A DNA stretch of 64,000 nt from the NCBI GenBank assembly GCA_000469685.2, contig LS997562.1, forward strand, positions 21,333,974-21,397,973. Reading direction: 5' to 3'. The DNA comes from Haemonchus contortus. Taxonomy: Eukaryota > Nematoda > Chromadorea > Rhabditida > Trichostrongylidae. Each line of letters begins with the position of its first letter. Position 1 is the first letter of the stretch. The notes beneath the pieces were generated by a model, which saw only the letters and a program-made list of their open reading frames with translations, was not told the DNA's origin and searched no databases. Shown here one piece after another: positions 55,510-64,000 of the stretch. The position numbers and the translations under genes were made by a program.

Positions 55510-58035
55510 TAGTCAAGTTTTCAAGGCTGGAATCGCTCGTTGATTACTCAACCGTTACTAACCGTTCTGCTGAAAAAATCTGGAGATGATACAGATAAAG
55601 AGTAATATGACCTCTCAGTCAAGAAACCAGTGGTCGGGTTGACAGTGAGCCGCTTCTTTCCACTGCTACGTTGCTGCAGCAACGTGGACATATTTCTGGG
55701 ATCATGAGTAACTTCCGTTTGTGAAAATATTCTGAAAATAGGTCTCCTTCACATAATCTTGAAGAGATTCCTGTTTTTTGCTTCTCTGAGTGTTAATTCT
55801 CAAGTCCCCACATTGCACTCACTCTGCCAAGAAGCGGTTAATACGCATGGGTACCACAGGGAATCATCGTCGGCTAGACGAGCTAATTGGGGAATCCATC
55901 CCTATCCATCCCTATCGGGGGCAATAATCGAATACACAAAATTAATCCGATATTGATGATGAGTATCCACCTCATTAGTACAATGGAATAACATCGCTAT
56001 CCCATCGCTTCTCACAAATGCTCATAGATGACCTGACTCTGCGCTGACAAACTCGGTTAATCCCACATGACAGGAAGCTATTCCCACGGACATACTACTC
56101 CAGGTCACATTCACAAGCCCAGAACGGGATTCTTCAGACTATTAATTGTAGAATTTGTTCGAAGCCCCCATCGGGAAATCGAATTTCGAGTGCCTGGGAG
56201 TTGTTCAGAAGGTAATAGTGGAATTCTTGCAAATATTATAGTAAAAATTCTATCAAGAACACATTTCATCAACTTTATCAACCAGCAGTAGAAAGGCGAC
56301 ATAATATGAAGTAAAGTAGTGGTACCTGGTCGATTAAGCTCTGCCCATAACGTTTCCCAGACAATATCATTCGACTAAATGATCGGGTCTGCCTATTGCC
56401 AACACGATTGGGACCTTGCCAGACTCTATTTATTTAATGACTTTTTGGATTCTAGAATATTTTCACAAGTCTTCTTCTCCTTCCACTTGCTTCTCCTCGC
56501 CAAGAAGGGACTTTGTCCGAGATTGTCGCTACTTTCCGAAGTGGTGTTACATACATTTGAAAGCCTTTCCTTGCCACCCAGCTGAAGATGCAAAATGGCA
56601 GGAATAAAAAATTTAAAAAGTAAATAAAAATCATTAAATTCAAGAAATGAAAATAGATAGTTAAACACAAAATGTATATTTACACAACAGACTATCAAAT
56701 ATAAATCGTATGTGAGTACCAATTAGTTGTCTTTAATTTTTTTGAACTGTTGTCTGAATGTCCGATACATCTCGAGAATCCAGGGTCGAGCAAATGTCAT
56801 CCGTCAGAAATCATTCGGGCAAAGAAATCTGACCTTCCCTGCTGTTAATAGGATGAAAAGGCATCAGTCATTCGCACTGTTGGAGGTCACTCAACGAGTA
56901 TTCTAATTAATCCCATAAAGAATAGCAGTGAAAAGAAAAGTGGACACGGACAGCTGTGGGAATAGGGCAATTTTGAAGATATGCAGCCGATTCGGAAGTA
57001 TCATTTGAGGTTTTTTTTCTGATTTTTGAAAAAAAGGTCAAAATCTCATTGCAACAGAAGCTCTTTGTTTTTCCGGTGTCCAAGACCATTTTTGGTGGGG
57101 TGAAAATCATTAAACTTCCGTAAGACTTCGTGGCCCTTAACTAGACTCATATTCACCTACATTTGCGAAAATACATAAAATACTTCCATACAATTAGCGC
57201 AATATTATAGCATTTCAAATAACTTCACTCTCAGCATAAGTTCTTTTATTCAACTCCCTTTTAGTCAGAGCTCTCAAATGAAAACATCAAAAAAGTTTTT
57301 GAAAAAAGTTATCTCAACGTGCACCTTGTGAAAGACAAATGATAGATGTGACTCAGAAATCTGTAAGGGGATCACGATTCTCTATCACGCAGTCTCTTCT
57401 AAGTTCTCGTTCTTCGAAAGCTTTCTGGCCACGGATACTTCCGATCCCATCTGAAGCCTATTTTAAACTGGATACGTATTGAGGCTAAAGTGAGGAAATC
57501 CATGCGCTCCTACTACTCCGACTTTTCTCGGCTCATTTGTCCATCCAAAGGGGTGAATGTCATTTCCTGTTTAGCAATTTGTTGGCACAATTTCAAATCA
57601 GTGTACTGTGGCTAGCGCTTGAGACTCTACGATAGATTTTTGATCTTTAAAAAGGATGCGAATGAGTTCTTCCAAAGTTTTTCTTCGAAAAAAGATTTCA
57701 AAATAGTAACTCTCATAATTTTCAGAGCAATTGTTAGAAAAGTTTTCGGAAAGCTCAAAAAATAGGAGAGAAAAGGCTTCTGAAAGTTCAGGTAAAACCA
57801 TCAAAAGAAATCGTAAAAGTCGTATGAAAGTGTTTCAGTATACTATAGATTCTTTGCTGTCACATGTTGAAATTGCATTTTCTGAAAGGAAATTGACCAA
57901 TATTGGGTTGAAACAGGAAATTTCAGGAATTCCCAACTAATTCTTTCATGGGCACTCGAGAACAAGTGTTTTGTTTCCAACAGAGAAGTAGATTTCGGAG
58001 TCACCACTTATGTCTTCAAGTATTGTTCTGCATGG
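55510..58035. other. Intergenic stretch; nothing recognised
   Basis: I see no conserved gene, tRNA or repeat copy. Frames on both strands around 56379-56722 overlap and have low-complexity, aromatic-rich translations typical of non-coding AT-rich DNA. Confidence 0.35.
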
Positions 58036-58039
58036 ACGA

Positions 58040-58292
58040 ATTGAGATCGTGTAGGGGTAAAAGGCGCACTGCCACACAGGCATGGTCTACGGTTCGAATC
58101 CTGGATACTCGTCCGAGGTTTCCTAACCGCCTACGGGGTCACTTGACTGGTTCCAGACTCCTCAAGGGTATTAAAAGCACTGACTCGTACATTGGGCGGC
58201 CATTTCAAGTTATTGTGTAGGAAGCGCACGCATTTAGCGTCAAACTACGATTCTGATGCTAGTCGAATGCGGGGCGCATCTTAAATGTAGGG
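58040..58292 (+). mobile_element. tRNA-derived SINE, copy 12, with an intact B box
   Basis: The head ATCGTGTAGGGGTAAAAGGC and GGCGCACTGCCACACAGGCA is followed by a perfect B box GGTTCGAATCC. The body has TTGACTGGTTCCAGACTCCT, TAAAAGCACTGACTCGTACA and GGCGGCCATTTCAAGTTATT. The tail has AAACTACGATTCTGATGCTA and GCGGGGCGCATCTTAAATG. Confidence 0.85.
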
Positions 58293-58640
58293 TTAGTCAG
58301 TACCAGAGATTCAATCCGTCATTAGGAAACGCGGTGAAAGGGACTCACACAAAAGTCCGCATGAATGAGTATCTTGTTCAACCCAAGCAGCTCTGAACCG
58401 GAGAGGCTACTCTCGCTCTTACTATGGGATACTCTATAAACTATAACTACGAACTTTCAAGTCCAAAACTGACTTGCTCTCTAATTCAATAAACTTTCCA
58501 GTCTTTTTAGGCCCTGACTTCCAAGTTAGATGGATTGGAGTAGCCGTTTAGAATGCTTATGGAAGCCAACCATTTTATGACTATTCTTAGCATATATTAA
58601 CTGTTAAGTAATTCAGTTCAGTGTAATCCCAATGTTTCAG

Positions 58641-58857
58641 CTCACCACCACCTGCCGCTAATGTCCTCAAGTGCTATGGTACAGACAAGCCGCTTTGCTC
58701 TCATCTGATGCGCATCGTCATCACTTCAAAGCCATGCGACGTCTTCATCAAGAGGGCTCGTCAATCTGTTCCTAAAGAGGAGATGATCTTGTCATTGTTC
58801 GGCCCATCGCATTTGCATATGAAGGCCATAGCGACACCATCACCACCACAGCAGTAA
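58641..58857 (+). CDS. Exon-like open frame (71 codons), unrecognised; possible retroelement fragment
   Basis: A nematode-type acceptor ATGTTTCAG is followed by an open frame to TAA: SPPPAANVLKCYGTDKPLC, then LMRIVITSKPCDVFIKRARQ, VPKEEMILSLFGPSHL and a PSPPQQ end. The upstream frame is closed, so an earlier exon would be needed. The segment LMRIVITS...DVFIKRARQ recalls the repetitive region before the endonuclease domain in some nematode LINEs, but this is a weak resemblance from memory. A chance frame of this length is possible. Confidence 0.3.
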
Positions 58858-59523
58858 TGGCTATTTGAATCTATTACCACGTTTCTTTTTTTGTGACCAA
58901 CCAGGCCCTTCTTGGCTAATTTATGCTGAATTTCTGTTGAAAAAACAGTAAATGTCCTTTTAGCTGTGTTGAATGCCCATGTTCGGTTAGGGACAAAGAA
59001 CATTCATCACAAGGGACTCTACCGAAAGCCCTTCTCAAACCAGCCTGGCAGATGTTCTGTAACCTGCTGTTTCGAGCTAGCAAAAATGGCGATATGAGAC
59101 AGAACTAGTTTCTCGAATTCATTGGCCAGCTTGTTCTCGGTCTTGATCAACGCCGCCAAAGACTTGATGCTTTCGAAACCCCTATTTGTCAGTTAGATGG
59201 ATTGGAACAATAGGACGTTTGCATTGGTACCTGACCTCCATCTTAAATTGCGGACGCGTTGTTTTGGGTGCTGGTTCTGGGCTCTGTCCTGCTTGCACTA
59301 TTCTTTGTCCAATCCACTGCATTTCTCCTCTCTAATTTTGCCAGAGCGAAACAACGTTTACATCCATCATGCCTCATTATCGTCCTGTTACCGAGTTTCC
59401 CGGCACTGACTTTGCAAAAAAGTGGTCCACCTCTCCGTCTATAGCTTTATGCATTTCAAATAGAAAGTGTGTCAGAGATGCAATTGATTGATTGAGATAG
59501 ATTATTGATTCATAGATTCAATT

Positions 59524-59548
59524 GAGATGCTCCGTTTCTGAGCATCTC
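59524..59548. repeat. Perfect 9-bp hairpin
   Basis: GAGATGCTC and GAGCATCTC are separated by 7 bases. It has no run of T after it and no adjacent gene, so no function is proposed. Confidence 0.5.
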
Positions 59549-59831
59549 AAATAGAGAGTGGATACTAGGTGCAACCAATCAGGAGCAGTCAGTTGTGGAA
59601 ATTTCGTGTACGTAGCGTAGCGCTGGTTTACCATCAACACCCACAGTGTGAAGGAGAATCGTGGTTGAAGATGACTACGTGTTCGTCATCATCAGCAGGA
59701 CGAATTGGACGCCAAGGGAGGTAACGCCACGGGGCCCGAAATGGCATATGTATAAGATGATGCAGCTAACTAATTTTAGGACATAAATATATACTTATTA
59801 GGTATTTCGATGCAAGGCGCTCTCGCTTTCT

Positions 59832-60055
59832 GAGATCCGCCCTGCACTCAACTCCCATTCAAAATTGATGTGACGTTTTGAATATGTTTGTGGCCTATAC
59901 AATGACTTAGGGTGACCAGCCGATTTGCAAAACAGCGCTTAAGTTTTTTTCAAGCAGGTCTGGCAACTCTTAACCGAATCCTAAGGTATGAAAGGATCCA
60001 TGGACCTGCCTGTCACTGTGCGTCACTTGGCACTACACCGCTTCTGTTCAGCAAC
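59832..60055 (-). mobile_element. tRNA-derived SINE, copy 13 with an internal deletion
   Basis: The tail and body match well on the minus strand (GCCCTGCACTCAACTCCCAT, GGCCTATACAATGACTTAGG, GACCAGCCGATT). The part holding the B box is shortened, and the A-box end is kept (TGCGTCACTTGGCACTACAC). Confidence 0.8.
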
Positions 60056-60894
60056 ATATTTTCACAATTACCTGAAGCCAACAGCTTTACAGTGCAGCAA
60101 TAGAAATGCCATCTGTTGAAATAGAATTTTCTGAATCATGGATTTAGAATTAAATTCAAATTCACAGCTTTATCACAGTTCTATATGCTTAAAACTATTA
60201 AAAAAATCCAAATACGGCTATATATTGATGGCTATTAAAGGTCCGATTGTAGTACAGCAGAGTATTGTCGTGTAGTGCTTTTTCTGCGCATGGTAAAGCT
60301 GTTTGATAGAAGCGATGTGCCGATGCCGACATCATGGATGGCCTCATCAATCGTGGGAAAGAAAGGGCTACTAGTACTTCTTGCATTGATGATCCGATTT
60401 ATATGCTCTTCTTGCATGTTGTATGACAGTTCCGTTCCAGAATTACCTTCAAAACAGCATTTTCCCATTCAGAAAGAACTATGCCGATGTTTGAAAATCC
60501 TAACCGATCCCTACTCCAACAAAATTCATTTTTTAAAAATCTCAAATCTGGGAGCACTGATGTTGGAAGATGAGAGCGATCAACGAGCACGGACTAGCCT
60601 TTAGCAGTTGATGGATAAGATAGTGGCAGGTTTGGTTGTTTCTGCTAATCGGAATGGAGGAATCCTCAGACGTTGAGAAAGTGAATGAGTGGCAGAACTG
60701 CCGTCAGAAGACTTTTCTCAAGTCACTCCCAACCCTGGTCAAGAGAGCAAGATATTCCCCAAACAACATAATACTATCTTATCATGTCATTGATCAGAGG
60801 AATCTTGGGGTTTGGTAAGACAGTGTTGCAGGCTTGACACTTTCGACTTGACCAAGAACTAGCCTAACTAAGTTTAACATCGGCGTTGATCAAT

Positions 60895-61136
60895 CCCGCT
60901 TTAATATGCGCCCAGCATTCAACTTCTACTCCAAATCGAAGTGACGATGGCATTGCCTAAACCTTGACTTCTGGTGGTCATTGTTTTTTATCATTCATCC
61001 CAGATGAGTAGGCTACCAAGTAGCCGACTCGAAGGCACGAGAAGCATTGGTTGGCTTGGGTCAATACTCATCCGAAGATCGACCCTGGACCATGAGCCTG
61101 TCGATGTGCCAATAAGCCACTGAATCACCTCCTCTT
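60895..61136 (-). mobile_element. tRNA-derived SINE, copy 14 (diverged)
   Basis: ATGCGCCCAGCATTCAACTT, GGTTGGCTTGGGTCAATACT, GATCGACCCTGGACCATGAG and a decayed head can be aligned with the family on the minus strand. The middle is rearranged compared with other copies. The stretches 60060-60890 and 61140-61940 hold no supported gene. Confidence 0.7.
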
Positions 61137-61946
61137 ACAATTTGACGTGAAAAAATATTCATAGAACTCATGAAAGTTGATGATGGAGAAAGAATTCATT
61201 TTAGAAAGACTCATGCACTTGTGAGATTTATTCGTAGAGTTATGTAACTTGGTAATCACATTCTATGACTCTTCAAGAACCTGGAAATGAGCTCAGACAA
61301 GTTAAGGTGATTCAATGTCTTCAGTGCTAGCAGTGATTGAGCCCCAGCACTTGATCCCATCTGTCTGAAGTTAGAAGTAGATTCGTTAGATTTCAAAACT
61401 TAAACCAGTCTGTAGGTGCCTATGATATACCTGGACCGGCAAATTTTGGGAAGGATTAGGTCCAGTGAGTGATGCACGATGCCAGCGAGAAAACAGCCCA
61501 GTAGTTCGCCTCTTATCTCAGGAACTTATGTTTCGATAAAAATCTGACAATATTTTAATTGATTTCCTTATTCTCTAAAAATCAAGTCTCTTTGTCGACA
61601 TTAATCAGCGTTCTTTTTCACGGTCTAAGGAAGTAGTCACAGTCTTCAATTCGAACCTAATTTAATCACATTTCGTTCATAAATCATTCTGTGACCACTT
61701 TTTACTAGCCGCTAAGCCATTAGCTCGTTACCCATCCACACCACATACGTGTGATTAAGCGGAACCAGTTGTTCCGGGACAGTTTTGTCACAGTTATACT
61801 TGCGGTTAGTTAGCGACAGTTGCAATCGCCCAGCCCAGCCAGCGAACAACCCAGTGGTAGCCGTTTTCCGGTTGATTTTTGTCGCAATAATTGTTAATTA
61901 TCGTCACAGATGTTCTTAGTAGCGCATCTCTATTGTTATCGACCGC

Positions 61947-62754
61947 ATGTCATCCAATTTTACCCGGTTGAGACGTCCAAAACACACCCTTGACTGGGTG
62001 AACACAGTGTCCAAAAAGAATGGCCCTATTTGGCAGTTGTTCGGTTTACATAATCAAATTACCTTCCTTACTTAACTGGTACCCTTGCATAACTGTGATT
62101 GGGAGGTAGGTTAGGGATAATTTGGTTGATTATGCATCCACGCCTGTTTCTTTTTTCGGTTGTCCAAGCTGAAGCCCAAATTTGCAACTCCCTTCAGACC
62201 TCCCTCCGCCTAAACCGACCTCGTTTGCCTCGAATCCTTTTCCTTTTTCATCCTTCTCTTCTTACCTCTGACCATGTTCGTTCACATTTTTCAAGTGCCT
62301 TATACGATCTATCACAAAATCGATCCGATTTATTGATTCGTTCGATTAGGTGCCTTCCAGAAGGCGAAGTGAGTTTTAGTCATTTTTGCTACGACGGTAT
62401 TCCATGAACAGGGATAAAAGTTTTTTGTTGGACGAAATCCACTGAGAATTCTTTTGGTCACTTCCGGAATACTATGCTACTGTAATGACGTGTCGATCAA
62501 GCAGTTAGATAACGTTTACCAAATTAATTTTCATTTTTTTCTCGACTTTTTTCCGGAAACACTGGCTTTCGATTTTTCAGCTCACCGACTTTATTCCCTT
62601 TGTAATTCGGAAGAATTTCCCCAATAAAGGTGCAATGGGCGAGTCAGCAAGGCATCATGAAGTTCTGAAGGCCCACCCAATCCATTTCATAAAAAACCTG
62701 GTCGATAGGTCGCCTCCATCAGCTGCTGGCGTACTCACTTCCTTACACCCGTAG
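61947..62754 (+). CDS. Candidate three-exon gene, unrecognised protein (156 aa)
   Basis: Exon 1 (61947-62043) starts MSSNFTRLRRPKHTLDWV and ends at a GTTTAC donor. Exon 2 (62169-62368) follows TTTTTTCGGTTGTCCAAG, contains AEAQICNSLQTSLRLNR and ALYDLSQNRSDLLIRSIR, and ends at a strong GAA/GTGAGT donor. Exon 3 (62581-62754) follows GATTTTTCAG, starts LTDFIPFVIRKNFPNKGAMG and ends GVLTSLHP with TAG. All phases agree. No domain is recognised. The exon 1 donor and exon 2 acceptor are weak, so exon 1 could be wrong. An AATAAA at about 63090 could serve as a poly(A) signal. Confidence 0.33.
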
Positions 62755-63389
62755 ATGGATCCTCGTTTGCGACAATTGAGCACTTCTTCGTTGAATGGCT
62801 GGTGTCAGACTCGTTTGGCGAACGAAAAAACAATGAGTCAAACTCACCGGCCAGGTAAGTCATTGTGCAACTAGTCAAGACTGGTGGGTCCGGGAACTTC
62901 TCCCCTAACACGACGTCGCACACGCCGCACCCACCGCCTATCACAGGATTGCGATGGAAGATGGGAGCGCGCAATTTGTAAGGTAGGGAGTCCTTTAATT
63001 ATTTGAATTGGCTGGCCGCTCCTTTCAATTCCAATGCGGTATTGATCGTCGCTAATATAGGAGGAGTCATTCTAATTGAACAAGTCTAATAAACATGAAA
63101 ACCAAAAAGAAACAGAAGAAAAAAACGATAAAATCCAATGAAAAAGCAAGCCAGTCAAGGAAAAATATCGATTGGCGGGAGTACGGTAATTGCAGTGACA
63201 TTTGCCGCATGCCGCAAGTGAGGATGCCGCGATAGGGGAGAAGTTCCGTTACCCCTGGTTGCTATCTTTAGTTGCTATTGTCGTAAGAGCCGATCTCATT
63301 CTGTTTTCACTTGATTTTTTATCAATTAGCTCATTTATGTTTGAATAATTTTGCATGAAAAGTGCAATAGTCAACAAAGATCCTATTCA

Positions 63390-63640
63390 TTGAATGCGCC
63401 CCGCACTCAGTCTTCATTCAAAATTGTAGTGGCGTTTCGAATGCGTATATGGCCTAGCAATGTAGGTGTTAGCCAGGCAAAGTACACGTCAAAGCTTTTA
63501 TGTTCTCACACAAGTCCGATACCAGTTAATCGACCCTGGGGGATGGAAAACCTAATTGGATATCAGAAATATAAATAATAAGGAATATTGCCAGACCAGC
63601 TTGTACTAAAGTTTGCACCTTGCCTCTGCGCCACCTCTTC
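63390..63640 (-). mobile_element. tRNA-derived SINE, copy 15 (rearranged)
   Basis: Tail and body on the minus strand: TGAATGCGCCCCGCACTCAG, CATTCAAAATTGTAGTGGCG, TTCGAATGCGTATATGGCCT, ACCAGTTAATCGACCC and GGGGGATGGAAAACC. After about 40 bases of unrelated sequence, the A-box end GTGGCGCAGAGGCAAGGTGC appears on the lower strand near 63610-63640, so the head may be interrupted. Confidence 0.7.
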
Positions 63641-64000
63641 CCCAGGCCCTGCTGAATGAAGGGTTTTACTATTTTTCTGAGAAGTTTTTAAACTTGTCAA
63701 GAATCGCCCTTTTCTCTGAGATATCTTGGCTTTTATCAGCCATTTCCTTTTTCTCCTTTTGCTGGATTTTATATCGTTTGGCATTTAGAAGGTGATAACA
63801 AAACTTGCAGTCATCAAACGGTATTTGCAATAGTTTCCATAGTCTTGTTTTCATGTAAATAAAATAATGGGTGACACATGAAAAGGATAACTAAATAAAT
63901 AAGAGTTACTTGCGTCAGCGTATCTCTTTTTCTTTTGATTCATTCCTAATTTTGCCGACATATTATAAATTAGTGGACAGTACATATCTTGTCTGCTGGA
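63641..64000. other. End of window; nothing recognised
   Basis: AT-rich sequence with overlapping short frames on both strands. No gene, tRNA or repeat copy is supported. Confidence 0.35.

Overview
The window looks like nuclear DNA of a nematode, most likely a strongylid (hookworm-like, clade V) worm. This rests on four observations: spliced genes with short GT-AG introns; acceptors mostly of the TTYCAG type; a poly-T/GCAG acceptor three bases before the start codon of one gene, as expected for spliced-leader trans-splicing; and a decayed RTE-type retrotransposon C-terminus (RWAGHVMR...DRWTRAV...PRDIKR) of a kind common in those genomes. The species assignment is inference.

Region 1 (1-8.6 kb, + strand) holds the last 20 recognisable exons of talin, about 896 residues, including the C-terminal I/LWEQ actin-binding module and the stop codon. 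Region 2 (8.6-12.4 kb) is intergenic. It carries inverted repeats, a tRNA-derived SINE and a tRNA-Val(CAC) gene. Region 3 (13.06-21.0 kb, - strand) is a complete 12-exon gene for 6-phosphofructo-2-kinase/fructose-2,6-bisphosphatase, convergent with talin, with intact kinase and phosphatase motifs.

Region 4 (21-64 kb) is gene-poor and repeat-rich. The best new gene is a four-exon, 113-codon helical protein on the + strand (43.56-46.80 kb). A two-exon candidate on the - strand (29.57-30.25 kb) and a three-exon candidate on the + strand (61.95-62.75 kb) are weaker. A few other exon-like ORFs are listed at low confidence.

About 15 copies of one tRNA-derived SINE family lie on both strands across the window. 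Other repeats are three TA-flanked or truncated mariner-type non-autonomous elements, a 279-bp near-perfect palindromic MITE, a second small tRNA-like family that has inserted into a SINE as a foldback, a roughly 620-bp repeat present once in a talin intron and once inverted at 42.6 kb, and a short tandem family shared by the kinase intron and 48 kb. I found no prokaryotic operon, CRISPR array, phage or toxin gene. The likeliest undescribed material is the repeat biology (the SINE and its nested tRNA foldback) and the small unrecognised genes.
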